Shown here: positions 8,707 through 20,291 of the stretch, in pieces | Layout: each line of letters begins with the position of its first letter | Numbering within the stretch: position 1 is the first letter of the stretch | Source: Streptococcus mitis | GTDB lineage: Bacteria > Bacillota > Bacilli > Lactobacillales > Streptococcaceae | Assembly: GCF_946190065.1 (NCBI RefSeq) | Contig: NZ_CAMHZD010000002.1 | Span: 62,001-126,000 of the forward strand | Direction: 5' to 3' | DNA length: 64,000 nt | The notes under the pieces: generated by a model | The model's database searches: none | What the model saw: only the letters and a program-made list of their open reading frames with translations | What the model was told of the DNA's origin: nothing | Made by a program: the position numbers and the translations under genes

Positions 8707-9159
8707 ATGGCAAACCCAACTTTCGGAGAAAAGAAAGCAAATACAGACTATGTGTCACGCTATGGCGTATATGCAGTTATCCCTGATGCTGAACAAAAAC
8801 AAATTGTTCTTGTTCAAGCACCTAATGGCGCTTGGTTCTTACCTGGTGGTGAAATTGAAGCAGGTGAAAATCATCAAGAAGCCCTAAAACGTGAATTGAT
8901 TGAAGAGCTTGGCTTCACAGCTGAAATTGGTGCCTATTACGGACAAGCTGACGAATATTTCTACTCTCGTCATCGTGACACCTACTACTACAATCCTGCC
9001 TACCTCTATGAAGCGACTTCTTTCAAAGAAGTGCAAAAGCCACTAGAAGACTTTAATCATATCGCCTGGTTCCCTATTGACGAGGCTATTGAAAATCTCA
9101 AACGTGGTAGCCATAAATGGGCAATCCAATCTTGGAAAAAACAGCATAAGATTGACTAA
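8707..9159 (+). CDS. Nudix hydrolase (150 aa)
   Basis: A single Nudix domain. The full Nudix box is present (residues about 47-70): GGEIEAGE, then LKRELIEELGF, i.e. G-x5-E-x7-RE-U-x-EE-x-G-U, which binds the Mg and pyrophosphate of the substrate. Substrate class (oxidised nucleotides, dinucleoside polyphosphates, other NDP-X) cannot be read from sequence. The frame is open 21 codons upstream, but that region is the promoter; ATG at 8707 with GAGGAAAATGC upstream fits better. Own promoter; next gene follows after 58 nt with its own -10. Confidence 0.88.
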   Translation: MANPTFGEKKANTDYVSRYGVYAVIPDAEQKQIVLVQAPNGAWFLPGGEIEAGENHQEALKRELIEELGFTAEIGAYYGQADEYFYSRHRDTYYYNPAYLYEATSFKEVQKPLEDFNHIAWFPIDEAIENLKRGSHKWAIQSWKKQHKID

Positions 9160-9182
9160 ATCAAGCTACTTTATTCAAAAAG

Positions 9183-9191
9183 TGCTATAAT
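9183..9191 (+). promoter_or_regulatory. Extended -10 promoter of the DUF1827 gene
   Basis: TGCTATAAT, 26 nt before the ATG; no clear -35. Confidence 0.6.
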
Positions 9192-9217
9192 AGAATTAGA
9201 AAATCGGAGGAAATGTT

Positions 9218-9517
9218 ATGAAGCTAATCAATACGACAAACTCACACTCGCAACTTGTTAAAAGCCAGCTAGAAAGTACAGACGCAACCCTTGTTGAGGT
9301 CTATTCTGCAGGGAATACCGATGTTATTTTTACCCAAGCTCCGCTTCACTATGAAATCCTCATCTCAAACAAACACCGCGCTATCCGCGAACCTGAAATC
9401 GAAGCTATTCAAGAATTTTTCTTGAAACGTAAAATTGATAAGGACTCTATTGATGAGGCCAATATCAAAACCCTCTATTCAGAAAAATTAATTGGAATTT
9501 CAATTCCGACCAAATAA
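9218..9517 (+). CDS. DUF1827 family protein
   Basis: A 99-aa protein starting MKLINTTNSHSQLVKSQLES, a family restricted mainly to streptococci and lactococci, without known function. Mixed alpha/beta, no membrane segment, no Cys. Ribosome site CGGAGG 8 nt before ATG. Family assignment is from recall of its conserved start and the IFTQAPLHYEILISNK segment. Confidence 0.8.
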   Translation: MKLINTTNSHSQLVKSQLESTDATLVEVYSAGNTDVIFTQAPLHYEILISNKHRAIREPEIEAIQEFFLKRKIDKDSIDEANIKTLYSEKLIGISIPTK

Positions 9518-9583
9518 AATCTTGGAGAGATTAGAAAGTACTTTGAACCTTATGGAACAAAATTAGGTTTATTTATCTTTTTA

Positions 9584-9637
9584 AATCATCTCCAATTTTT
9601 TATCTTGAAATCTTATCATACAAGATTTTATAGATAA
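9584..9637 (+). other. Hairpin-rich leader between DUF1827 and GNAT genes
   Basis: The 134-nt gap holds TTGGAGAGATT (from 9523) that can pair with AATCATCTCCAA (about 9585-9596) before a T-run, a long-loop terminator-like structure, and a second hairpin ATCTTG / CAAGAT (about 9602-9626). Termination or attenuation is plausible; neither is strong. No clear promoter for the GNAT gene is visible. Confidence 0.35.
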
Positions 9638-9651
9638 TTAAGGAGACAAAC

Positions 9652-10284
9652 ATGGGACACATCATATATAGAGAGGCAAGAATTGAAGAAAGCAAAAAAA
9701 TTGGAAAATTATTAGCCAAGTCTTTTCTTGACTATCCCTTTTTAACGATTATAACTGATGATTTAAAGAAACCTGATTCCTATCCTGCGTTTGTAGAAGC
9801 GATGCAAACAATGCTTACCAGAGTCTATATTCAAAAAGGAAACTGTTTAGTTTCGGAACAAGATGGAGAATTACTAGCAGTTGCCCTTTTGCAACAAAAG
9901 GATTTCTGTATACTATCCTATCTACGAAATGGTGGAACAAACATTTTTCGCTACATTCGACCACAAAATCTTTTTAAATACTTTGACTTTGTAAAACGTT
10001 CCAAAAAACATTTAGAAAAATCTGGAGAGTTTGATTGGTATTTGATGGCCTTAGCTGTCAATGTATCAAATAAAGGGCTGGGAATAGGCAGTACATTTTT
10101 GAAACAAGGAATTGAACCCTATGTCAAATCACAAGGCTGTAAGCACTTGGACCTCATTACAAGCACAGCAAGAAATGCCTCATTCTACGAAAAAAATGAT
10201 TATGTATTACTGGACCATATGGACTTAGAATACGGATCAAAATCAATTGGTAACTGGGCATTTTTAAAAACAATAAATAAATAA
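9652..10284 (+). CDS. GNAT family N-acetyltransferase
   Basis: A 210-aa GNAT-fold protein. It starts IIYREARIEESKKIGKLLAKSF, and the acetyl-CoA pyrophosphate loop is VSNKGLGIGSTFLKQGI near residue 145 (Q/RxxGxG/A form). A motif ARNASFYEKNDYVLL near 178 fits the C-terminal beta-bulge region. The acceptor substrate is unknown. Ribosome site AAGGAGACAAAC before ATG. Last plus-strand gene before the convergent ezrA; a shared terminator lies between them. Confidence 0.88.
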   Translation: MGHIIYREARIEESKKIGKLLAKSFLDYPFLTIITDDLKKPDSYPAFVEAMQTMLTRVYIQKGNCLVSEQDGELLAVALLQQKDFCILSYLRNGGTNIFRYIRPQNLFKYFDFVKRSKKHLEKSGEFDWYLMALAVNVSNKGLGIGSTFLKQGIEPYVKSQGCKHLDLITSTARNASFYEKNDYVLLDHMDLEYGSKSIGNWAFLKTINK

Positions 10285-10324
10285 AAAAGATTTGGTTCTG
10301 CTTCTCACAGAACCAAATCTTTTT
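10284..10324. terminator. Bidirectional terminator between the GNAT gene and ezrA
   Basis: A 17-bp perfect stem AAAAAGATTTGGTTCTG / CAGAACCAAATCTTTTT with a 7-nt loop, usable in both directions. Confidence 0.95.
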
Positions 10325-10330
10325 ATTATA

Positions 10331-12058
10331 TTAGAAACGAATTGTTTCACGTGTTTTTTCATATGAAGTGACAAAACGGTTGGTTACACCAGGTTCTGCA
10401 ACTTCCAAAGCTTGCGAAATCTTATCAAATGAAGCATGGTAATCAAATTCTTTTTCAAAAATTTCTAATGATTCATTAAAGGCTTCTTGAATTCGTTCAT
10501 CAAATGAGCGATAACGGTTTGAATACTGTAGTAATTGTTCTGTCAACGTTGCATATTGAACAATATTATAGGTTTCTTCTTCAAGTTCTTCCATATCATT
10601 TGTCGTAATTTCAAGCATACGGTTCACAGCTTCGATATTGACCTGGGCTTCTTCAAGTTCAGCCATCAACTCCTCTGTATGATTACTTGCTGTGAAGAAC
10701 AACTGTAAGAAACTCTGAGGAATACCTGGAAGATTGCGTTTTTCCATATATCTCTTAATTGTGTGAAGACGATTAACATAAACATTTGCCTTCTGGCGAG
10801 CATTAATATCATCTTTTTCAATCTGAGCAAGACGTTGACTAACCGCAACTTGTTCATCTTCAATTTCCTTCAAAGTCGCTTGTAAGTTTTCCAAACGATC
10901 TTCAAGCAATGAATAAGGCTCAGAATGTTCCTCTTGTTCAGAAGTTAATTCCAATACAGATTCTTCTAAAGATTCTAACTCAGCTTGTAATCTATGAACA
11001 TGACTAACATCCGTTTCAGATAGTAGGTAATTGTTACTCAATCGTTGAATATCTTCCACTAAAACAGCATTACTATCTTTCATGTGTTTCAAATATGTAG
11101 GAAGGGTTGTAACTAAGCCTTCTACTACTTTTTGAGCAGCGATTTCTCGTGTAAAGATATCATAAAGTGCATTAATCTCTTCTTGGATTTGAGTATTTTC
11201 GTACTCTGCATTATCCAATTCTAGTTTCGCAATATTCTCATGATTTTTCTTGAGAGCTTCATAAAGCAGTTGGAAACGCGCTTCAATATCTGTCTCAGAA
11301 AAATGATAATTAGCATCTAAAAGCTTACGGTAGCCATCTTCTAAATCTTCCAGTTGATCAGGTAGATCTTTAGATAATGTTGCTACAATTGCTGGTATAC
11401 GATCAACAATATGTGTCAAAGCCAAGATATGATTTTCAGCATTATCCAAAATCACAGCAGCTTCTACTGGGTCACCTGACGAATTTAAAGTTACAAACTG
11501 AGAAAACTCTGATTGGATATTTTCCAATTGTTTTTCAATTTCAGATAAACCTTGGCCATATTCTTCAGAATGATCAGCAACTCGGTGTTGCAACTCTTCA
11601 AACAAGTCCAAGGTATGAAGAACACGTCCACTATTTTTAGACTCTTGTTTCTCCAAATCTGCCAAGGCATTGCGAATTGCCGCAATATCTTCTTCAATCA
11701 AGGTAATTTGGCTCTCGATTTGGTCGATTTGATGACTGGCCTTGAAAAAACGGAATGAGTTGTTATAGCCTTCTGCTTCAAAAAGATTATTTTCGATATC
11801 AGCAAAAGAGTTAAGAGATAGGTCAACCCATTTTTGGTTCCACTCACGGAAAGTCACTTGACTTTGTCCAATCAAGTGCATGTTTTTTACAGCTTCAACT
11901 TCATCGTTTACTGGAAGATTATACAGCTCTTCTTTTTTCTCTTCTAAAATTGCTAATTTACTTTCATTTCGTTTTCGTACGTAGATTGCGATAGCATAGG
12001 CAATTACTAAGAAAATTGCAACTGCAATTGCAAGATAAATTACTAGTCCACCAAACAT
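10331..12058 (-). CDS. ezrA: Septation ring formation regulator EzrA
   Basis: A 575-aa membrane-anchored coiled-coil protein. One N-terminal membrane segment (about residues 4-25, N-out), a short basic cytoplasmic start (VRKRNESK), then spectrin-like helical repeats rich in Glu/Gln/Leu and the conserved EKRNLPGIPQSFL and TEQLLQYSNRYRSFDERI (QNR patch) near the C-terminus. EzrA modulates FtsZ-ring assembly and links it to peptidoglycan synthesis. The start MFGGLVIYL was chosen because AAGGAG lies 7 nt upstream; an in-frame extension of nine codons overlaps that site. An extended -10 (TGATATAAT, 12094-12102) gives it its own promoter after gyrB. Confidence 0.97.
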   Translation of the reverse strand: MFGGLVIYLAIAVAIFLVIAYAIAIYVRKRNESKLAILEEKKEELYNLPVNDEVEAVKNMHLIGQSQVTFREWNQKWVDLSLNSFADIENNLFEAEGYNNSFRFFKASHQIDQIESQITLIEEDIAAIRNALADLEKQESKNSGRVLHTLDLFEELQHRVADHSEEYGQGLSEIEKQLENIQSEFSQFVTLNSSGDPVEAAVILDNAENHILALTHIVDRIPAIVATLSKDLPDQLEDLEDGYRKLLDANYHFSETDIEARFQLLYEALKKNHENIAKLELDNAEYENTQIQEEINALYDIFTREIAAQKVVEGLVTTLPTYLKHMKDSNAVLVEDIQRLSNNYLLSETDVSHVHRLQAELESLEESVLELTSEQEEHSEPYSLLEDRLENLQATLKEIEDEQVAVSQRLAQIEKDDINARQKANVYVNRLHTIKRYMEKRNLPGIPQSFLQLFFTASNHTEELMAELEEAQVNIEAVNRMLEITTNDMEELEEETYNIVQYATLTEQLLQYSNRYRSFDERIQEAFNESLEIFEKEFDYHASFDKISQALEVAEPGVTNRFVTSYEKTRETIRF

Positions 12059-12093
12059 ATTAAACTCCTTTTTTACTTGAAACAATCGTAATG

Positions 12094-12102
12094 ATTATAT
12101 CA
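12094..12102 (-). promoter_or_regulatory. Extended -10 promoter of ezrA
   Basis: TGATATAAT on the minus strand, 35 nt before the ezrA ATG, in the 81-nt gap after gyrB. Confidence 0.6.
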
Positions 12103-12139
12103 TATTTTTTAGACCAAGGGAACTACTTCTCCCGATTTT

Positions 12140-14664
<2,525 letters not shown>

Positions 14665-14671
14665 ACCCTTC

Positions 14672-14680
14672 ATTATAGCA
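14672..14680 (-). promoter_or_regulatory. Extended -10 promoter abutting the HAD gene start
   Basis: TGCTATAAT on the minus strand; only seven nt separate TATAAT from the ATG, so transcription would start within about two nt of the start codon. Confidence 0.6.
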
Positions 14681-14723
14681 TTTTTTTATGAAAAAAGCGA
14701 TGATTTCCCTGAGTTTCCCACAT

Positions 14724-14750
14724 AAAAAAACGAGAGTTTGACTCCCGTTT
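14724..14750 (-). terminator. Terminator of the dinG-rodA-DJ-1 transcript
   Basis: A 9-bp stem AAACGGGAG / CTCTCGTTT (one G-T) with a 5-nt loop and T-run, placed immediately after the DJ-1 stop codon. Confidence 0.85.
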
Positions 14751-15304
14751 TACTGATTTTTACCAAAGACATCTCGATAGAGCATTCCTGTTCGTAAACT
14801 CTCTGCGTCTCCTCCTAATTGCTCCACCAATTCGTAGGCAAAGGCAAGGGCTGTTGAGGGGCCTCGACTGGTTGTCAAATGACCATCTACCACTACTGTT
14901 TCCTTAACGTATTGACCATCAAGAATTTGCTCTTGAACGCCGTCATAGCAAGTGTACTGCTTGTTTTTCAGAACTCCTGCTTGATTGAGGGCAATTGGTG
15001 CCGCACAAATGGCTGCCAGTTTCTTCCCCTCTTGCTCGAAGCTTTGCAACTCTTGAATCAAGGCCTGATTATCCCGTAAATGTGCAGAACCAGGCATCCC
15101 TCCAGGAAGAACAATCATGTCATAGTCTGATAAATCACCATCAAAGACACGATCTGCTCTTACTTGGATTGCGTGCGAACCTGTCACTTGCTCTTCAAAT
15201 CCTACCATATCACAAGTAATATTAGCACGACGCAAAACATCCACAACTGTCAAAGCTTCAATTTCTTCAAATCCCTGAGCCAATATAACTGCTACTTTAA
15301 CCAT
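14750..15304 (-). CDS. DJ-1/PfpI family protein
   Basis: A 184-aa glutamine-amidotransferase-like protein of the DJ-1/ThiJ clade. It shows VILAQGFEEIEALTVVDVLRRA at the start (conserved Glu near residue 14), the nucleophile elbow AAICAAPIAL with the reactive Cys near residue 100, and TSRGPSTALAFAYELVE near 150. Relatives act as glyoxalase III/deglycase or oxidative-stress proteins; older annotations as thiazole biosynthesis are unsupported. It follows rodA by 10 nt with its own AAGGAG and closes the operon. Confidence 0.9.
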   Translation of the reverse strand: MVKVAVILAQGFEEIEALTVVDVLRRANITCDMVGFEEQVTGSHAIQVRADRVFDGDLSDYDMIVLPGGMPGSAHLRDNQALIQELQSFEQEGKKLAAICAAPIALNQAGVLKNKQYTCYDGVQEQILDGQYVKETVVVDGHLTTSRGPSTALAFAYELVEQLGGDAESLRTGMLYRDVFGKNQ

Positions 15305-15314
15305 GATTTTCTCC

Positions 15315-16538
15315 TTATTTGATTCGTTTTAATACAACTTTTTTCCGTTTGAATGGGACTTTTCCGCTCTTTTCTTCAGCTAGGTTTGTCTGGTAACTCA
15401 TCGATAAAAGCAAGCCAATACCAATCAAGTTACTGATGATAGCCGATCCACCTTGAGAAATGAAAGGCAAAGGAATCCCAGTCAAGGGAAGCAAGCCAGT
15501 AACAGCACCGATATTCTCAAAGATATGGAAGAGCAACATCATAATCAAACCTGTGGAAATATAGGTGTAGAATTGGTTATTTGATTTAAGTGTAATCTTC
15601 AACATACGGTAAATCAGCATGAGATAAAGAGCAATAACAAGAACAGAGCCAATAAAGCCAAAATCTTCTGCAATGACCGTGAAAATCATATCCGACTCTC
15701 TAACTGGAATAAGCAGATTAGAAGCATTAAACCCTTGGCCAAATAAGCCACCACTCCCAATGGCAATTTGTCCTTGAGCCTGCTGATAGGTCGTTGTTTG
15801 AGCGAAATCAAATGGATTAAGCCAAGCCAAGATACGATTGATTTGGTAGGTCGGCATTCCCAGTTGATGGAGAAAAGCCCGACCGTCCTTGCTGATAAAA
15901 ATAGCTAAGAAACCAGCAATTCCTGTTACAGCAGTCACAAATACTGGGATAATAATTTTCCAAGAAACCCCCGATAATAAAACGATTCCTGAGAAAATAG
16001 CTACAAAAACCAAGGCCGTCCCTAAGTCACTTTGAAGTGCCAAAAGAACTAAGACTGGAATGGTAAAGAGAATCATCCAAAAAATCAACAAGAAGTCCAG
16101 TGGAACTGTTCGTCTCCATTCCTTATGTTTTTTTGTAAACTGGACAATGACACGGGCCAACATGAGGATATAGGATATCTTCATAAATTCTGACGGCTGG
16201 AACAAGGTGATACCATTTACCGATACCCAGTTTTTGGCACCCGTGGATGCAACTAAACTTGGATTATAAAAGACAATAGGCAAAACCATAAGTCCCAAAC
16301 CTAAAATATACAGAAAGGGGGTCACCTTCCAAAGAAATTCTGTATTAAAGAGCATGACGATAAAACCAATCACAAGCCCCAAGGCAATCCAGGCGACCTG
16401 CTGCCCTAAAATGGGCAGAATATTGTTTGGATAATCATGACTAACGGCTATGTAGATAGCCACTACGCCAATAACCAGTAGAAAAAATACTGGCAAGAGC
16501 AAACTATAATCGACTCTAGAGTCGAGAGAACGTTTCAT
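15315..16538 (-). CDS. rodA: Peptidoglycan glycosyltransferase RodA (SEDS family)
   Basis: A 407-aa integral membrane SEDS protein with about ten membrane segments. It carries the family features of RodA: FQPSEFMKISYILMLAR near residue 117, LLALQSDLGTALVF near 163, and the large extracellular loop with WLNPFDFAQTTTYQQAQGQIAIGSGG near 240 (given in part), ending with the FISQGGSAIISN motif near 365 and a basic cytoplasmic tail. It polymerises glycan strands with a class B PBP in peripheral wall growth. It begins 35 nt after dinG with a modest site (AAGGTTAG), without a terminator between, so it is read with dinG. Confidence 0.94.
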   Translation of the reverse strand: MKRSLDSRVDYSLLLPVFFLLVIGVVAIYIAVSHDYPNNILPILGQQVAWIALGLVIGFIVMLFNTEFLWKVTPFLYILGLGLMVLPIVFYNPSLVASTGAKNWVSVNGITLFQPSEFMKISYILMLARVIVQFTKKHKEWRRTVPLDFLLIFWMILFTIPVLVLLALQSDLGTALVFVAIFSGIVLLSGVSWKIIIPVFVTAVTGIAGFLAIFISKDGRAFLHQLGMPTYQINRILAWLNPFDFAQTTTYQQAQGQIAIGSGGLFGQGFNASNLLIPVRESDMIFTVIAEDFGFIGSVLVIALYLMLIYRMLKITLKSNNQFYTYISTGLIMMLLFHIFENIGAVTGLLPLTGIPLPFISQGGSAIISNLIGIGLLLSMSYQTNLAEEKSGKVPFKRKKVVLKRIK

Positions 16539-16573
16539 ATATACTAACCTTATACTTTCATACTATGCTACTA

Positions 16574-19024
16574 TCAAAGTTCATTTAAAAATTTATCAAT
16601 AACTTCACTAACTTCATACTGAGAGAGAGTTTTAACAGTCGCTTCTTTTGCTAGAGATGCCACTATTTGTTTGCCATACCTCTTTCCGACAATTCTCCTA
16701 TCCAAAATAAGAGTTAAGGAACGTTGGTGTTCGCGTCTCATACTTCTTCCCAAAGCCTGCTTTAAACGAATAATGGCCATTGGCAATTGATAATCATAAA
16801 AGGCATTTTTTCCTTCTTGATTCAGTTCCTGATTAATCTTTTTCGTCAAAGTCTCTTGAGGATTTTGAAAAGGAAGTCTTGGTACAACTTGAATCACAAA
16901 AGGATGACTTGAAAAATCAACTCCCTCCCAGAAACTTGCTGCACCAAGCAGGATTTGCTGTTCACCTTTTTCAAAGCGTTTCTTAAGCTGATGAACATCG
17001 CCATTTTTATACTGGGCTAAGTGGCTAACTGGAAGTAAATCCGATACTGCTAGAAGCATGTCTTTAGCAGTAAAGAGTACTAAAATCGGTTGCTGGAAAG
17101 CTTGAACTTCCATCAGCAAGTTAGCTACCTCTTTTGCGTAAACTTCTAAGGAAGTTTCTGTTACCAGAGGGAAATCTTTAACCAAGACCACTTCTTGCTC
17201 CTGTTTTCCCCGAGCTTCAATCTTGACAAATTTGGCTTCAGGATAGCCTAGAAGGTCTGCCAAAGAAACTCTCTGACTAATCTCAAGAGTAGCCGACACT
17301 CCCAAGACTTGACATGAATTAGGCACTAAAGAAGATAAAAGAATACGGCCTGATTTCGTAGAAGAAATTTGAATTTTCTTTTGACTCGTTTCAGTTGCTT
17401 CAAGCCAGTAATCTCGGTCAGTTGTAAAATAGCGAACCAGTTCTTCAAAGCCTTCTACTTCTAATTCTGAAAAATACTGGTGGAGATTGGCAAGAGAATA
17501 TAAGATATTTTTCTTAGATTTTCCAGACTGGAATTGTTCTATTAAGTAGAGACACTCAAAGCGAATACTTTCTAGTATTCGTTGCTGGACCTTATTTTGC
17601 TCGTCCAGTAAAGCCTTGTCAAGCAAATCGATAATGGACTGGATATCGTAGGTCTCTTGAAGCAGATTTTCTAAAGCCAACAAAATCTTTTGAACTTCAT
17701 CAATAATCAATAAACGGTCGCTGACAAATTCAGGATTATCTTCCAGTCTGGTTACAAGATAGGCATGATTGGTCACTAAAAGCTTGCAGGTTTGTGCCCT
17801 TTCTTGACTACGTTTCCAAAAATCTTCCGTCATAAATAAGCTTTGAGATGATAAATTCCCGTCATGACGAAGATCTGTCAGAAAATGCTGGTAACGGTAA
17901 AGTTGCCCAATTTCATCCAAATCTCCTGTCTCTGTCTCAGTCAGCCAGACCAAGAGTTGCATTTTGAAGCGTCTAAATAAGCGATTTTCATCATTTTCCT
18001 GCAAGGAACGATAAAAGGCATCCAACTTCAAATAATTGTGTGGCCCCTTTAAACTATGAATATCTATATGGAACACTTCCTTGAGACGTTTACCTTCTTC
18101 TTCCATGATTTGATTTTGAAGAATCTTTGTCGGAACACTAAGAACAATTTGACACTCTTTCACCTGAGATAAAGCGGGTAAGAGATAGCCATAGGTTTTT
18201 CCAATCCCTGTCGGTGCTTGAATCAGAGAGACAGTCTCATCTTCCAATAGCAAGCCGACTTCTTTAGCAAAATTTTCTTGCTCCTCCCTCACTTCAAGAT
18301 TCAATAGAGAAATATTTTTAGAAAAATCTTGAGATAGTTTTCGTGTCTCCAGGGGAGCTTCATTTTTCTTGAAATATAATCCTTGAACTTGGATCAAGTC
18401 TGGAGAACTCAGGATAGATTGACTGCGATAAATTTCTTCAATAACCAGGTAGGACTCGTATAAGAGAGCGTCAGCCATTTCCAACAAACGTTCCAAGAGA
18501 CCTTTAGGAAGCTGGGCCATTTTTTTCCGTAGAAAAAGGAGTAATTCCGCAGTGGCTTGGGCATCTGAAAGGGCTGTATGAGCGTGTTTTAGATGAATTC
18601 CTAATTCTCGGCACAAAATAGGCAAACTATATTTTTCCAGTTCTGGGAAAAAGACCTGGGCCAATTCGACCGTGTCAACACGAGGATTTCTTAGTTCATA
18701 GCCTTCAAAAAATAAATTTTCCGCCAAGAGATTGGCATCAAACTGAACATTATGGGCTACAAAAATCCCATCCTCCACCAAGTCAAAGATTTTTCTGGCA
18801 ACTTGCGAAAAATCAGGTGCTTGCGCCAGACGTTGATCAGTCAGTCCTGTCAGTTCTTTTATATGAGCATCCAAAGGTTCATGTGGATTGACATCCGTCG
18901 TATAGTGATCAACGATTTTTCCGTCCTCAATCACGACAATTCCCACTTGGATAATTTTAGCCTTACTACCTGTGCTAGTTGCCTCTAAATCAACCACAAC
19001 ATAGCGATTACCAATCGTTTTCAT
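16574..19024 (-). CDS. dinG: DinG-family protein: N-terminal 3'-5' exonuclease plus helicase-like domain
   Basis: An 816-aa Gram-positive DinG. Residues 1-165 form a DEDDh exonuclease (VVDLEATST for DxE, HNVQFDANLL, HTALSDAQATAELL with His and Asp). From about 240 the XPD-like helicase follows: QAPTGIGKTYGYLLPAL near 267, the DExx box IIDEVQKILL near 440, and ALGRSMRREHQR near 765 (motif VI). The four clustered Cys of the E. coli DinG/XPD iron-sulfur domain are not visible, as in the S. aureus type that has exonuclease but little helicase activity. The start is abutted by an extended -10, so the message is nearly leaderless. Confidence 0.93.
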   Translation of the reverse strand: MKTIGNRYVVVDLEATSTGSKAKIIQVGIVVIEDGKIVDHYTTDVNPHEPLDAHIKELTGLTDQRLAQAPDFSQVARKIFDLVEDGIFVAHNVQFDANLLAENLFFEGYELRNPRVDTVELAQVFFPELEKYSLPILCRELGIHLKHAHTALSDAQATAELLLFLRKKMAQLPKGLLERLLEMADALLYESYLVIEEIYRSQSILSSPDLIQVQGLYFKKNEAPLETRKLSQDFSKNISLLNLEVREEQENFAKEVGLLLEDETVSLIQAPTGIGKTYGYLLPALSQVKECQIVLSVPTKILQNQIMEEEGKRLKEVFHIDIHSLKGPHNYLKLDAFYRSLQENDENRLFRRFKMQLLVWLTETETGDLDEIGQLYRYQHFLTDLRHDGNLSSQSLFMTEDFWKRSQERAQTCKLLVTNHAYLVTRLEDNPEFVSDRLLIIDEVQKILLALENLLQETYDIQSIIDLLDKALLDEQNKVQQRILESIRFECLYLIEQFQSGKSKKNILYSLANLHQYFSELEVEGFEELVRYFTTDRDYWLEATETSQKKIQISSTKSGRILLSSLVPNSCQVLGVSATLEISQRVSLADLLGYPEAKFVKIEARGKQEQEVVLVKDFPLVTETSLEVYAKEVANLLMEVQAFQQPILVLFTAKDMLLAVSDLLPVSHLAQYKNGDVHQLKKRFEKGEQQILLGAASFWEGVDFSSHPFVIQVVPRLPFQNPQETLTKKINQELNQEGKNAFYDYQLPMAIIRLKQALGRSMRREHQRSLTLILDRRIVGKRYGKQIVASLAKEATVKTLSQYEVSEVIDKFLNEL

Positions 19025-19032
19025 TATAAAAA

Positions 19033-19041
19033 ATTATACCA
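19033..19041 (-). promoter_or_regulatory. Extended -10 promoter abutting the dinG start
   Basis: TGGTATAAT on the minus strand followed by eight nt (TTTTTATA) and then the ATG, giving a leader of zero to three nt and no room for a ribosome site. Confidence 0.6.
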
Positions 19042-19169
19042 AAAAAAGGGCCATTTGGCACCTGCAAACATGGGATAATTTTCAAACTCATGGACACTAC
19101 TTAGCTTAAAAATCCCACCAAATAGAGCATCCTAGCCTTCTGATTTTTTGAAAATAGTGAAGAAATAAG

Positions 19170-19210
19170 AAAAATTGAGAAAAGAAATTTTAAATCTTCC
19201 TTCTCTCAAT
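19170..19210 (-). terminator. Terminator of the U32-family gene
   Basis: A roughly 14-bp stem on the minus strand (ATTGAGAGAAGGAA with TTTCTTTTCTCAAT, two G-T pairs) followed by TTTTTC, just after the stop codon. Confidence 0.75.
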
Positions 19211-19222
19211 GAATCATTTACT

Positions 19223-20152
19223 TTATTTAACCATATCAGGATCGTAGTCATAAAATCCTGTATCAAGGAAACGGTTTTTAGGGTGAAGTTTACGCACTTC
19301 CTCATCCAGCAAGAAAGCTTGGTCATGGCTAAAGTTACCCTCTTGGATCAAGCTACGCGCTTGGATAAAGAGTTTTGCAATCTCAACAAAGTTCTGACCA
19401 GGTGTGTAGAGCCCTTCTAGTTTCCAGTGAGTGAAACCATGCTCTACCAATTCTGTCAATTTGGTCATCAAATCAAGGTCATTGTTGGCAAAGATGTGGG
19501 TACCATGATTGTCTTCAAAAATGGAATAATGGCTCTCTGGGTCACTTGGCTCAGCCAAGAAGAGGTCACGCTTGCGAGTCTTTTCATCATCGATATGCGT
19601 AAAGTTATAGTAGTTTTGCAAGAGCGGACGTTTAGAATGATGGATGACACTAGCTCCGTAAACCAACACTTCAGCAGGAATTTCCAAAATTTCTGGCATT
19701 TTGAAGAGTTCAGCTGATGGAATTTCACGCGCCAAAACAGCCTCAGATGCGCCAGCCTTTTGTCCCCAGAAGTTGATCTGACGACTGCTTGTCACCATAG
19801 TTGAAGCATCGTAGATAGTCTTGAAAGAATAGCCATCACGGTTGACCACGTAAAAGACACCTGCATCCCCAATCGTAATGTAATCTGTCTTAATTTCTTC
19901 CAAAAAGTCTAAGAAAGGCTTGATACGATCCATCATGTCTTGGTGCATGAGGGCGTTAACCGCAACAATCAGTTCCTTACCAGCTTCATGAACCAGCTTA
20001 GCGATTTCACGCAATTGGTTATAACTAAAGGTTGTTGGCAGACGAAGGCCAAAATCTTTCTCACCAACATAGATACGGTCTACGCCAGCTTCAAGCAGTT
20101 GTTTAACTTGTTCAATACTTTCAGCAGTTGCTGTAATAATAATCTTTTCCAT
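19223..20152 (-). CDS. Peptidase U32 family protein (short form)
   Basis: A 309-aa protein of the U32 family (TIM-barrel-like), similar in length to the short partner of the paired U32 genes found in many Firmicutes. Visible: EAGVDRIYVGEKDFGLR near residue 24, ELIVAVNALMHQDM near 60, the DAGVFYVV strand near 97 and HWKLEGLYTPGQNF near 240. The name comes from a collagenase report, but several U32 members work in RNA hydroxylation or ubiquinone synthesis, so substrate is open. The frame continues to a TTG nine codons upstream, but an extended -10 occupies that stretch; ATG at 20152 is the likely, leaderless start. Confidence 0.88.
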   Translation of the reverse strand: MEKIIITATAESIEQVKQLLEAGVDRIYVGEKDFGLRLPTTFSYNQLREIAKLVHEAGKELIVAVNALMHQDMMDRIKPFLDFLEEIKTDYITIGDAGVFYVVNRDGYSFKTIYDASTMVTSSRQINFWGQKAGASEAVLAREIPSAELFKMPEILEIPAEVLVYGASVIHHSKRPLLQNYYNFTHIDDEKTRKRDLFLAEPSDPESHYSIFEDNHGTHIFANNDLDLMTKLTELVEHGFTHWKLEGLYTPGQNFVEIAKLFIQARSLIQEGNFSHDQAFLLDEEVRKLHPKNRFLDTGFYDYDPDMVK

Positions 20153-20159
20153 AAGGAAA

Positions 20160-20168
20160 ATTATACCA
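20160..20168 (-). promoter_or_regulatory. Extended -10 promoter abutting the U32 gene start
   Basis: TGGTATAAT on the minus strand with seven nt (TTTCCTT) before the ATG; transcription would begin at or next to the start codon. Confidence 0.6.
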
Positions 20169-20291
20169 CATTTCTCCAAAATCAGCTATTCTTTGAAAAT
20201 GAAAAGGGACTTTATTCTTTTTGTAACCTTTCTGTAATAATTCTCTGCTGAAAAAATGATAAAATAGGTATGTACTGTTAAGGAGAGAATA

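Noticed and set aside
16511-16524. Perfect 14-bp palindrome CGACTCTAGAGTCG near the start of rodA
   Set aside because: It is within the coding sequence and explained by the codons for LDSRVD; no partner site or evidence of binding.
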